Source: Candidatus Bathyarchaeota archaeon
GTDB lineage: Archaea > Thermoproteota > Bathyarchaeia > TCS64
Direction of reading: 5' to 3'
Assembly: GCA_030613835.1 (NCBI GenBank)
Contig: JAUWLH010000021.1
Coordinates: forward strand, 1-14,434
DNA: 14,434 nt
Shown in pieces: positions 1-6,534 of the stretch. The notes below the pieces were generated by a model that saw only the letters and a program-made list of their open reading frames with translations, was not told the DNA's origin and made no database searches. How positions within the stretch are numbered: position 1 is the first letter of the stretch; each line of letters starts with the position of its first letter. The position numbers and the translations under genes were made by a program.

Positions 1-618
1 TGCCAGCGTCTGACCGTTGCTCATGATGCCGCTGTTCTCCCCTTTCTCGTACCGAATCTTGCCTCCGCTCCGCACGCCTATGATGACATCACCTGGTCTG
101 ATCCTCTCGCCTGTGATGACCTTCTCAAGGGGCATCCTGCCGAATATGGTAACGCAAACATCGAGGGTCCTCAGCAGGTCAGGCAGGTCAGCGGTCTCAC
201 CGCCCGCGCACATGACCGGAGTCTCTTCCTTCCGGAGTACATCGAGACAGTCCCCGAAACCGGTGGAGAGCGCCTTGAGGAGCTCAACCCTGTCGATGAG
301 GATGGTGTTGAACGCGACATAGTCAACGAATGTAATTGGGTCAGCACCGACGCAAACCAAGTCATTGATGTTCATGGCAAGGGCGTCCTGCGCCAGGCCG
401 CTGAACCATGAGGCGTCCCCAGTCTCCTTGTAGTTGATATACGACATGATGGGCTTGCTGCCAGCGGAGTCCGTGTGGGTCACCAGCCCCATGCCGTGGT
501 CAGCTGGGTCCCTCTGGATGACACAGAACGCATCAGGATAGAGATTATTGATAACCGACTTGAAGGTCTCGATGCCCTTCTTCTTTATGTCCACGCCCAG
601 CTCCTCATACCTTGACAC
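1..618 (-). CDS. purM: AIR synthase-like protein (PurM family), N-terminal part
   Basis: The frame is open for 206 codons from GTG 618 to the window edge, so the C-terminal half is missing. The product resembles the PurM/AIR-synthase fold, which in purine synthesis closes the imidazole ring of AIR using ATP. The N-terminus reads GVDIKKKGIETFKSVI. It is followed by HTDSAGSKP, the counterpart of the phosphate-binding segment seen as GTDGVGTK in classical PurM, then AMNINDLVCVGADPI and the Gly-rich CAGGETADLPDL. The spacing matches the divergent AIR-synthase branch found in Bacteroidetes and some archaea rather than the E. coli type. The GTG lies one codon after an in-frame TAA, and AGGTG (625-629) precedes it by 6 nt, which fixes the start. 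A related AIR-synthase-like family member with another substrate cannot be excluded. Confidence 0.8.
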   Translation of the reverse strand, partial: MSRYEELGVDIKKKGIETFKSVINNLYPDAFCVIQRDPADHGMGLVTHTDSAGSKPIMSYINYKETGDASWFSGLAQDALAMNINDLVCVGADPITFVDYVAFNTILIDRVELLKALSTGFGDCLDVLRKEETPVMCAGGETADLPDLLRTLDVCVTIFGRMPLEKVITGERIRPGDVIIGVRSGGKIRYEKGENSGIMSNGQTLA

Positions 619-624
619 GGGTTA

Positions 625-629
625 CACCT
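625..629 (-). promoter_or_regulatory. Shine-Dalgarno site of purM-like gene
   Basis: The bases read AGGTG on the minus strand, 6 nt before GTG 618. They match the archaeal anti-SD-complementary motif GGAGGTGAT and decide for the GTG start. Confidence 0.55.
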
Positions 630-649
630 TGCCTATGGGATGCCCCAGC

Positions 650-661
650 GGATTATTAAAG
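650..661 (-). promoter_or_regulatory. Candidate TATA box for purM-like gene
   Basis: The minus strand reads CTTTAATAATCC, about 37 nt ahead of GTG 618. This would start the transcript near 630, just in front of the SD site. The element overlaps the TAA stop of the upstream glycosyltransferase remnant. It is inferred from position and composition only. Confidence 0.4.
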
Positions 662-1002
662 TGAGTCGAGGACGGACTGATCCACGGTGTAGACGCCCAT
701 GCCGGGCTCCCCGAGGATGTTCTTGAACACGGAGGGGTAGTTTGCCTCCATGACAAGCCAGACGGGAGTGCCCCTATCACTATAATATTTCCAAATTCAC
801 ACATCTTTCCCTCGTTTAGACCTATCTTCATAGTGTAGTAGCTGATCTGCCAGTGGTGGTAGCTGTCACTGTTCCAGTCAGCGGGGATTAATAGATACAT
901 CAGGCACCGGGCGGCGAAGGCAACTAGGAATATCCGCTTCCATTCGCGTTCCACAAACCATTGAAAGACCATTGATATCTCAAAGAAGGTTGACTTACAC
1001 AC
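656..1002 (-). pseudogene. Remnant of a membrane glycosyltransferase-like protein
   Basis: Two protein-like pieces lie back to back in different frames. The first (from GTG 1002 or, more naturally, ATG 972) reads VEREWKRIFLVAFAARCLMY, then LLIPADWNSDSYHHWQISYY and TMKIGLNEGK. This is a cytosolic lead, a first membrane segment and an acidic loop like those at the N-terminus of polytopic archaeal glycosyltransferases. After about position 800 the sense moves to another frame, reading YYSDRGTPVWLVMEANYPSV then FKNILGEPGMGVYTVDQSVL, and stops at TAA 656-658. An intact protein of this kind should be several hundred residues long, so most of the middle appears deleted and the join is out of frame. 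The original frame runs on to 622 without meaning. The glycosyltransferase assignment is inference from recognisable family style; the frame switch is seen directly. Confidence 0.55.
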
Positions 1003-1023
1003 ATGTTAAATAAAAATAAACGT

Positions 1024-1398
1024 TTAGAGGAGGATCTTCAGCTCGGGGTCCGTCTTCTGCAGCTCACGGCAGGCATCAATCGTCTCAAAGGCCCTTCGGA
1101 TATGGGGGATAGTTATTGACCCGCCCACGATGAGGCTCACGTTAAGCGACTCGTACAGCTCATTATCGGTCGCGCCGAGCTGAATCAGCCTGATTATGTG
1201 GTACGTGACGCAGTCATCGCATTTCAGAACCATGCTGGTAGTCAAGCCGCAGAACTCCAGGATCTTCTCGTCTAGCTCGCCAGGCTCGTACGCCCTTCCG
1301 TCAAGGGCCCAGAAACGTTTGAGGCCCAGGTGACCGCTGTTGGTGATCCTCTCGTTCATCCTGTGCCTGAACTTGTTGTACTCGATCAAGTCTTTCAT
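1024..1398 (-). CDS. Carboxymuconolactone decarboxylase / AhpD-like protein
   Basis: This 124-residue all-helical protein carries the CMD/AhpD signature KCDDCVTYHI, with Cys60, Cys63 and His67 in the C-x2-C-x3-H arrangement of the AhpD redox centre. Family members are small oligomeric enzymes, usually thiol-dependent peroxidase partners or decarboxylases; the true substrate cannot be read from sequence. The following segment, LGATDNELYESLNVSLIVGG, is the typical second half of the domain. Length is normal for the family. The gene is divergent from trmI, with a TATA-like element at 1424-1428 placed 28 bp before ATG 1398 and no SD site, so a leaderless transcript is likely. Confidence 0.85.
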   Translation of the reverse strand: MKDLIEYNKFRHRMNERITNSGHLGLKRFWALDGRAYEPGELDEKILEFCGLTTSMVLKCDDCVTYHIIRLIQLGATDNELYESLNVSLIVGGSITIPHIRRAFETIDACRELQKTDPELKILL

Positions 1399-1423
1399 GC
1401 TGGCAGAGTTGGAGATTCAGGCG

Positions 1424-1430
1424 TATAAGG
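1424..1430 (-). promoter_or_regulatory. TATA box for AhpD-like gene
   Basis: The minus strand reads CCTTATACG around these bases. The TATA core is centred 28 bp upstream of ATG 1398, which is the distance expected for a leaderless archaeal transcript. Confidence 0.5.
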
Positions 1431-1449
1431 TGTAGCTTGTGGAGTATGA

Positions 1450-1459
1450 GATATATTCC
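1450..1459 (+). promoter_or_regulatory. TATA box for trmI
   Basis: GATATATTCC is centred 28 bp before ATG 1482. It supports that ATG as the real start and a leaderless message, and it argues against the longer reading from TTG 1437, which would place the TATA box inside the gene. Confidence 0.5.
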
Positions 1460-1481
1460 AGAGAGCATATTCACGTCCAAG

Positions 1482-2261
1482 ATGACCAACATCAAGGAAG
1501 GCGACGAGATCTACCTCGTGTTCGACCGCAAGCAGAACTACAAGCTCAAGGTGATGGCAGGGGAAAAGTTCCACACCAGGAAGGGTTTCATCGAGCTGGG
1601 TGACCTCATTGGCAAGCCGTATGGGATGGTCGTGACGAGCAGCCTGGGCGCGTCTTTCTACGTGCTGAAGCCCCTCATCAGGGACAGGGTTCTGAAGACG
1701 GACAGGCAGACACAGGTGCTCTACCCCAAAGACATCAGCTACATCCTGTTCCAGATGGATTTGGGGTCAGGCAGCAGGGTCGTTGAGGCTGGGACGGGAA
1801 GCGGTGCGCTGACGATGGCCATGGCCAACGCGGTCAGGCCGGATGGTATGATCTACAGCTACGATATCAGCGAGAGGCACCAGAAGGTTGCGGCTAGGAA
1901 CATCAATAAATCGGGTTTGATGCCATGGGTGGGGCTTGGCATCAAGGATATCACTGAAGGTATCCCAGATGAGGACGTTGACGCGGTCTTCCTTGACATG
2001 GCACAACCTTGGAAGGTAGTACGGTCGGCATGGGAGGCACTCGCGGGAAGCGGCGTGTTCATGTCGTTCAGCCCCACCATCGAGCAGGTCATGAAGACCA
2101 CAGAGGAACTGAGTAATCTTCCTTTCATAGAGATAATAACCGTTGAGCTGCTTCTCAGAGAGATTACAGTTGCCCCAAACAAGACCAGGCCCAGGACCCA
2201 GATGATAGGGCACTCGGGGTACATGACATCCGCAAGAAAGGTCATCGAGCTCCTCGAATGA
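1482..2261 (+). CDS. trmI: tRNA (adenine-N1)-methyltransferase TrmI
   Basis: This 259-residue protein should methylate N1 of adenine 58 (and 57 in some archaea) in the T-loop of tRNA using S-adenosylmethionine, probably as a homotetramer. The N-terminal small beta domain reads IKEGDEIYLVFDRKQNYKLK, with KFHTRKGFIELGDLIGKPYG after it. The linker motif QVLYPKDISYIL precedes the SAM-binding motif I, VVEAGTGSGALT (residues 100-111). The acidic motif after beta4 is FLDMAQPW, with Asp172 as the likely catalytic or SAM-contact residue. The C-terminus VELLLREITV and GHSGYMTSARK is typical. The frame is open from TTG 1437, but family N-termini begin at MxxIKEGD, and a TATA box 28 bp before 1482 agrees. 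The LD-carboxypeptidase-like gene begins 29 bp downstream. Confidence 0.9.
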   Translation: MTNIKEGDEIYLVFDRKQNYKLKVMAGEKFHTRKGFIELGDLIGKPYGMVVTSSLGASFYVLKPLIRDRVLKTDRQTQVLYPKDISYILFQMDLGSGSRVVEAGTGSGALTMAMANAVRPDGMIYSYDISERHQKVAARNINKSGLMPWVGLGIKDITEGIPDEDVDAVFLDMAQPWKVVRSAWEALAGSGVFMSFSPTIEQVMKTTEELSNLPFIEIITVELLLREITVAPNKTRPRTQMIGHSGYMTSARKVIELLE

Positions 2262-2267
2262 TTTAAC
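2261..2267 (+). promoter_or_regulatory. TATA-like element for S66 peptidase gene
   Basis: ATTTAAC starts on the last base of the trmI stop codon and is centred about 27 bp before ATG 2291. It may give the peptidase gene its own leaderless transcript. A tandem 9-bp repeat, AACCCATCG twice (2265-2282), follows at once. Confidence 0.4.
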
Positions 2268-2290
2268 CCATCGAACCCATCGTTTACATT

Positions 2291-3295
2291 ATGGAGCTCG
2301 TCAAGCCCAAGAGGTTGAGACAAGGGGACACAGTTAGAGTCGTGACCCCCGCAAGCAACATGGCATCTCTTGCAAAGCCAGCAGTGAGGAGGGGAATAGA
2401 GAACCTTGAGAAACTCGGGTTTGAGGTCGAGATTGACCCAAACGTCTACAGGTCATACAAAGGCACCGCAGGTAGACCAATGGAACGTGCCGAGAGTCTG
2501 ATGGAGGTGTTCCTAGACGGTTCTGTTGATGGCATCATGTGTTGCTGGGGCGGGTTCAACAGCAACGATATCATTGATCACCTAGACTACCAGGCAATTA
2601 GGGAAAATCCCAAGATCTTTGTGGGGTACAGCGACATCACCATCCTGAACACGGCGCTCTACAAAGAGGCTGGATTGGTGAACTTCCAGGGACCAGCCTT
2701 TGTCACTTTCACCCACGATTTCCTCATGCCATGGGAGGTAGATGTGTTTAAGCAGGTGATCATGACTGGGAGCGAACAAGTTGAGATCAGGGCTTCCCCA
2801 ACACTCATCGATGATCCGTTCTTCTGGAAACACCCAGAGGAACCAGTTGAGGAGAAGCAGAACCCGGGATGGGGCATCGTCAATGGTGGCGAGGCGGAGG
2901 GCAGACTCATAGGGGGTCACTTGGGGACGCTGCTATGCCTGGCGGGGACAAAGTACTGGCCTGACCTCAAAGACCATATCCTGTTCATCGAGGCAGACGA
3001 GGAGGACATCGGGGCTGTAAATATCACTCGCCAGTTGCGTCATCTAAAACACCTAGGAGCATTAGATGAGATCTCTGGGCTGGTGGTTGGCCGGATCCCA
3101 GAGGTGCTTGGATTGAAGGGGGATCAAAGCATCGAGTCCATTGTGGGGGACGCTGTGGAGGGACTAGACATCCCAGTTGTTACCCAGTTTGATTTCGGTC
3201 ACACAAACCCAATTGCCACTATTCCAATAGGTGTGCGGGGGAGAATCTCCGCGGAGAAAAAAGCGTTAACGCTTTTAGAAGCAGGAGTACGGTAA
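2291..3295 (+). CDS. S66 family LD-carboxypeptidase / MccF-like peptidase
   Basis: The 334-residue product has the full serine peptidase triad of family S66: Ser114 in IFVGYSDIT, Glu234 in LFIEADEED and His304 in FDFGHTNP. MCCWGGFNSNDII (83-95) is the usual N-terminal nucleotide-elbow region. Family members remove D-Ala from murein tetrapeptides (LdcA) or cleave microcin C and acyl-adenylates (MccF). The insert FFWKHPEEP and the Trp-rich NPGWGIVNGG resemble the MccF branch more than LdcA, so a detoxifying or peptide-recycling role is more likely in an archaeon without peptidoglycan. No signal peptide is visible, so it should act in the cytosol. It follows trmI by 29 bp and may be cotranscribed or use its own TATA-like element. 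Confidence 0.88.
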   Translation: MELVKPKRLRQGDTVRVVTPASNMASLAKPAVRRGIENLEKLGFEVEIDPNVYRSYKGTAGRPMERAESLMEVFLDGSVDGIMCCWGGFNSNDIIDHLDYQAIRENPKIFVGYSDITILNTALYKEAGLVNFQGPAFVTFTHDFLMPWEVDVFKQVIMTGSEQVEIRASPTLIDDPFFWKHPEEPVEEKQNPGWGIVNGGEAEGRLIGGHLGTLLCLAGTKYWPDLKDHILFIEADEEDIGAVNITRQLRHLKHLGALDEISGLVVGRIPEVLGLKGDQSIESIVGDAVEGLDIPVVTQFDFGHTNPIATIPIGVRGRISAEKKALTLLEAGVR

Positions 3296-3391
3296 AAAAG
3301 ATATTTCTTTACATTGAAATACATACTATAAACATATATTTTATATAGTTTTTTAATGAATTGAGTTATTCTCATCAAACCTAAGAATAGT
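3296..3391. other. AT-rich intergenic stretch
   Basis: This stretch after the S66 peptidase is very AT-rich, with A and T runs such as GGTAAAAAAG and GTTTTTTAATG. No convincing reading frame is present. The T-rich parts may serve as terminators of the upstream gene. Confidence 0.4.
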
Positions 3392-3400
3392 CTTTTAAAG
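3392..3400 (+). promoter_or_regulatory. TATA box of candidate structured RNA
   Basis: The palindrome CTTTTAAAG is centred about 26 bp ahead of 3421-3423, where the GC-rich, pairing-rich segment begins. The spacing is what an archaeal promoter would give. Confidence 0.45.
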
Positions 3401-3420
3401 CTATTCAGTCGCCCCTAAAA

Positions 3421-3550
3421 TGGACTGGCTAGTGGGCGCTAGGCTCCTGAGGAACAGTAAGGTTTCCCGAAGAAGTATTGGGCTACCGGAGCGGGATACC
3501 CTAACGGCAACGAAGGACGACAGTGGTCCACTCAGCCACGCTCCGCTTTT
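3421..3550 (+). ncRNA. Candidate structured non-coding RNA, family not recognised
   Basis: This is a 130-nt GC-rich island inside an AT-rich gap. Its ends pair: TGGCTAGTGG (3426-3435) with CCACTCAGCCA (3528-3538), ten base pairs with one bulged C. Inside are GCTCC/GGAGC (3443-3447 with 3488-3492), GGAAC/GTTTCC (3451-3455 with 3462-3467), a short GGG-ATA-CCC element (3493-3501) and a GCAA tetraloop closed by CG pairs (3505-3512). A competing pair, GGAC/GTCC (3515-3518 with 3526-3529), would exclude part of the outer stem. A TATA box lies 26 bp before it and the island ends in GCTTTT, a possible terminator. No long ORF covers it. I do not see the SRP helix-8 motif, a T-loop or a known riboswitch core. 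A shortened RNase P RNA or an archaeal HgC-type RNA remain possible. Confidence 0.5.
3546..3550 (+). terminator. Possible T-tract terminator of the candidate RNA
   Basis: The structured segment ends in CTTTT directly after the GC-rich 3' flank. Archaeal RNA polymerase often stops at such T-tracts, but this one is short. Confidence 0.3.
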
Positions 3551-3875
3551 CCATTATCTCTTGTGACATCAATATAAAACCTCGCAGACTCCATTCGAGG
3601 ATCAAAGGGTATAATCAACCCCTCTGAACAACAAGTAAGTTTACGTTTTCACATTAAAAACTGGGGTTTCTGGAAATGCATAGAATATTGATCACATTGA
3701 ATTGCATGAACCAGTAAAATTTTATCGGATTCATACTCAAAACACTATAAACTATTACACATTCATGTTAAATCCATGAATTAGTTTCAATACTTGAAAG
3801 AATGACTAATAAACCCTGAAAAAAGCCTGAGGGCAACCGATAAACGATGAAACCGCGCAGTACTTTCTGATACTT
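3551..3875. other. AT-rich intergenic stretch before M42 gene
   Basis: No reading frame or strong repeat was found. The stretch ends in the presumed promoter of the M42 gene; GATAAACG (3839-3846) is the best TATA-like candidate, about 33 bp before ATG 3876. Confidence 0.35.
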
Positions 3876-4955
3876 ATGGAGAAGAGAGCACTCAAACTCA
3901 TGGCTAAGATGATGGACGCGTTCGGCCCATCTGGATTCGAGAGAGAGATCAACAGGATCGTGAAGAAGGAGGTAGAGCCTTTCGTTGACGAGATTATCAC
4001 CGACAAGCTGGGCTCTGTTGCATTCAAGCTCAATGGAGACGGTCCCAAGGTACTCCTAGCGGGGCACACCGACGAGGTTGGATTCATCATCTCCTCAATC
4101 ACAAAGGAGGGATTCCTTACGTTCAACCAGCTGGGCGGCTGGTGGGATCAGGTGCTCCTGGCTCAGAAGGTGATAATCAGGGGAAAGAAGGGGGACGTCA
4201 TCGGCATTATTGCCTCAAAGCCGCCGCACATCATACCGCAGGAGGAGAGGAAAAAGGTGGTCGTCAAGAAGAACATGTTCATCGATATTGGCGTCTGCAG
4301 CAAGGAGGAGGTCGAGGAGATAGGTATCAGGGTAGGTGACCCGGTTGTCCCGTGGAGTCCATTCCAGACCCTTCACGATGGAAAGGTGGCAATGGGCAAG
4401 GCATTCGATGACAGGATCGGGGCCTTCGTCATCATGGAGGCCATGCGCAGGATCAAGGAGCAGGACAACCATCATCCCAATATCATTATTGGAGCGGCCA
4501 CAGTCCAAGAGGAGGTGGGCCTCAGGGGAGCCCAGACAATTGCTCAGACGATAAACCCCGACGTTGCCATAGTCCTAGAGGTCGACATAGCAGGCGACGT
4601 ACCAGGAATCAAGCCACACGAGGCAGCCACCAAGATGGGCGAGGGCCCTGGAATGATCACCTACGACAGGAGCATGATACCAAATCAGGAGCTCAAGGAG
4701 TTTGTCCTTGGTATCGCATCTCAGGCACAGATACCTATCCAGCTCAGCCAGATGGCTGGAGGGGGGACCGACGCGGGTAGGATCCACGTCAACAGTTCGG
4801 GCTGTCCATCGGTGGTGTTAACCGTACCCACGAGGCACATCCACAGCCACATCGGGCTACTGAGCCTCAAGGACACCGAGAACATGATTAGGCTGCTCGT
4901 TGAGCTACTGAAGAAGCTGGACTGGGACACCGTCAATAGCTTCTCGGAGCTCTAA
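3876..4955 (+). CDS. M42 family metal-dependent aminopeptidase (TET type)
   Basis: This 359-residue cytosolic peptidase should trim N-terminal residues from short peptides in a large dodecameric cage, using two metal ions. The metal ligands and base are in place: His64 and Asp66 in LLAGHTDEVGF, Asp178 in KAFDDRIGAF, the Glu212-Glu213 pair in TVQEEVGLRG, Asp237 in VLEVDIAGD and His323 in PTRHIHSHIG. The N-terminal MMDAFGPSGFEREI and the GGGTDAGRIH loop are family hallmarks. Specificity (glutamyl, leucyl or lysyl) cannot be told. ATG 3876 gives a complete first helix; ATG 3900, with TACTTAT 27 bp before it, is an alternative. The stop codon overlaps that of the convergent VTT-protein gene. Confidence 0.93.
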   Translation: MEKRALKLMAKMMDAFGPSGFEREINRIVKKEVEPFVDEIITDKLGSVAFKLNGDGPKVLLAGHTDEVGFIISSITKEGFLTFNQLGGWWDQVLLAQKVIIRGKKGDVIGIIASKPPHIIPQEERKKVVVKKNMFIDIGVCSKEEVEEIGIRVGDPVVPWSPFQTLHDGKVAMGKAFDDRIGAFVIMEAMRRIKEQDNHHPNIIIGAATVQEEVGLRGAQTIAQTINPDVAIVLEVDIAGDVPGIKPHEAATKMGEGPGMITYDRSMIPNQELKEFVLGIASQAQIPIQLSQMAGGGTDAGRIHVNSSGCPSVVLTVPTRHIHSHIGLLSLKDTENMIRLLVELLKKLDWDTVNSFSEL

Positions 4956-5545
4956 ACAAGCTCCAAATCCTCTTCAATGAATTTTGACCAGTCAATTTTC
5001 AGCATCGCGTAGATGAAGACTACCATCAGTCCGGTTGATAACAATCCCCCTTGCCAGCCACTTGATGCAAAAACATCTTTGATTATGCTGTAGCTGTACC
5101 GGCCCGCATAAGCGACAATGGTGCACATCAGGAACTTTCCAGCAAACATGGCAGCTATAGCCTTCTTGAGATCGAAACGCATCATGCCCAGAGGGATGAG
5201 AATCAGGTCATCGGGCAGGGGCAGCAAGGCGAAGAGAAAGATAATCGTCACCCCGAATTTTTCAACAAGCTTTTTTGCTGTCTCTAATTGTTTCCCGTAT
5301 CTATCATGCAGCACTCGTCTGCCGCCCATCCCGATAAGGTAGGCACTGAACTCACCGACCGTGGATCCGAGCCCACAAACTAATCCCAGTAATAGAGGAT
5401 TGAGGGTCGCGCCGAAGGCGTAAATGGTAAGGACAAAGGGCACAGGGAAGAAAACAGTGAAGTTACCGAATGTCGAGATGAAGAAAGCTCCCAGGTATCC
5501 GTAGGTGGATACTAGGTCGTTCATCCATCCCCATATGTCCGCCAT
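4952..5545 (-). CDS. VTT/DedA-type (SNARE-associated) membrane protein
   Basis: The 197-residue product is an integral membrane protein of the VTT (DedA, SNARE-associated) family. Hydrophobic stretches lie near residues 17-47, 50-73, 98-122, 128-147 and 165-183. Family motifs are the STVGEFSAYLIGMGGRR block with Glu65 and the re-entrant-like LLPLPDDLILIPLGMMR (108-123), with acidic Asp112-Asp113 followed by the conserved Gly and a basic residue. DedA relatives move lipids across the membrane or support proton-coupled processes; the exact role in archaea is open. Translation likely uses GGTGAT (5549-5554), close before ATG 5545. The gene is convergent with the M42 gene; the two stops share four bases. 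Confidence 0.82.
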   Translation of the reverse strand: MADIWGWMNDLVSTYGYLGAFFISTFGNFTVFFPVPFVLTIYAFGATLNPLLLGLVCGLGSTVGEFSAYLIGMGGRRVLHDRYGKQLETAKKLVEKFGVTIIFLFALLPLPDDLILIPLGMMRFDLKKAIAAMFAGKFLMCTIVAYAGRYSYSIIKDVFASSGWQGGLLSTGLMVVFIYAMLKIDWSKFIEEDLELV

Positions 5546-5548
5546 GAT

Positions 5549-5554
5549 ATCACC
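5549..5554 (-). promoter_or_regulatory. Shine-Dalgarno site of the VTT-protein gene
   Basis: GGTGAT on the minus strand, 3 nt before ATG 5545, matches the 3' part of the archaeal SD consensus GGAGGTGAT. A TATA-like TTATCTAA centred near 5582 would give a leader of about ten bases beginning with this site. Confidence 0.5.
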
Positions 5555-5720
5555 GAATTACCATCAGTCCCTTTCGATTAGATAAGAAGTACGATAATGA
5601 GGGGTTCCTTTTTTCATGAAATAACCAACCTAACAGGATTTATAACGAATATGGAAGCCATGTGTTTATACTTATGCGCGCTTACTGAACCACTTTCAGG
5701 CATCTCTTGATCCTTTTCAT

Positions 5721-5969
5721 ATGCTGACTTTATGTATCTCGACAAGTGAAGATGTTTTGTGGGTGAGTTTTAGAAATAAGGGAGTTATAGCTTCTTGCCC
5801 AAAAGGGTATACTACTGAGGTGATGCCTTGGGATACGGTGTTGGGGTTTTGGTACTGTGAGCACTCTGATTGTGGTCAATCATACCATGCCCTTTAGTGG
5901 CGTGTGATACGCTGGCCATACGAAGAGCGCCTTGCAAGAATCCCAAAAGGTACTCCTGACTACAAATAA
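5721..5969 (+). pseudogene. Amber-interrupted small zinc-finger-like reading frame
   Basis: ATG 5721 opens a 58-codon frame ending in TAG 5895-5897. Beyond the TAG the same frame stays open for 23 more protein-like codons, reading WRVIRWPYEERLARIPKGTP then DYK, up to TAA 5967-5969. The first part has a zinc-ribbon look: ASCPKGYTTE, then LGFWYCEHSDCGQSYHAL, so Cys26, Cys46, Cys51 and His48 could hold a metal. The frame is also open upstream of the ATG to about 5648. I do not recognise the family. The simplest reading is a small gene killed by a nonsense mutation; a short 58-residue protein or amber readthrough (for example pyrrolysine) are alternatives. A TATA-like TTTATAC lies near 5664-5670. 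Confidence 0.35.
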
Positions 5970-6086
5970 TCTTTCTAAAAGAAGTAAGAAATTACCTTTA
6001 ATTGATGCGCGTGCATATGTTGCCTAGTCTATTATAGAATAGGACTCCAGAATATTATTTAATATTTAGACTATGGAGTAATTAGA
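5970..6086. other. AT-rich spacer with small hairpin
   Basis: It holds a short hairpin, GTCTATT-ATAG-AATAGGAC, around 6027-6045, one copy of ATGCGCG (6005-6011) and the TTATTTAATATT promoter-like stretch at 6054-6065. No gene is visible. Confidence 0.3.
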
Positions 6087-6221
6087 ATGTCTAATTTAGA
6101 GTATATGCGAAGAAGGAAGAAACAGCCTATTACTGAGCAAGAATGTATGATAAAATTTTATGAGTCAATCGATAATAAACAACGAATAATGAACAAATGG
6201 TTAAAGAAGCCAGAGCGATAG
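6087..6221 (+). CDS. Small charged hypothetical protein, 44 residues
   Basis: ATG 6087 opens a 44-codon frame ending in TAG 6219-6221. The protein is highly basic and polar, beginning MSNLEYMRRRKKQPITEQE and ending NKWLKKPER. It has no membrane segment and no Cys pair (a single Cys). Two signals favour translation: GGAG at 6075-6078, eight nt before the ATG, and TTATTTAATATT centred 27 bp before it. If the latter is the promoter the message would be leaderless and the GGAG would not be transcribed, so only one signal can be used at a time. No family is recognised. A size this small in an AT-rich gap can arise by chance. Confidence 0.4.
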   Translation: MSNLEYMRRRKKQPITEQECMIKFYESIDNKQRIMNKWLKKPER

Positions 6222-6534
6222 AAATGATCTGCTCATAAGAACTTTTGAAATAATACGCGCGTGTTAGATTAGGGGCCATTTCTAAGGAATAGAAACAACA
6301 TATCTATAACCACAAAAAAGATTAATACGTTTACTGTGTAGACATCGTTTCTACTTAATGATTTTTTCATACTCATATAACCTGTTTATAGAATTATATA
6401 GTTTATCAGTAGATTATTGTATAATTATTTTATTACATTTAGTAAACAAACAGTATATAATAAAAAATAAGTTGTATATTTTACATTTTTACGGAAACAA
6501 TGTTACACACCTAGGTTCAGGTAAAAGAAGGGCC
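6222..6534. other. AT-rich intergenic stretch
   Basis: No convincing gene. A 75-codon frame from ATG 6358 has a low-complexity Ile/Tyr/Leu/Phe-rich composition expected from AT-rich DNA and runs into the hairpin at 6535, so I do not call it. ACGCGCGT (6255-6262) stands out against the background. Confidence 0.35.

Noticed and set aside
17..365. Open frames on both strands inside the purM-like gene
   Set aside because: They overlap a well-supported PurM-family frame and have arginine/serine/proline-rich shadow composition.
1437..1481. N-terminal extension of TrmI from TTG 1437
   Set aside because: The family starts near MTNIKEGD and a TATA box lies within the extension; AGGTG at 1428-1432 ahead of the TTG is the only point in its favour.
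2265..2282. Tandem 9-bp repeat AACCCATCG as a repeat array
   Set aside because: Only two units; too short to call a repeat element, noted only as part of the spacer before the S66 gene.
3421..3550. SRP RNA, tRNA or known riboswitch
   Set aside because: The SRP helix-8 asymmetric loop motif, the T-loop GTTCRA and known aptamer cores could not be found, so only a generic structured RNA is claimed.
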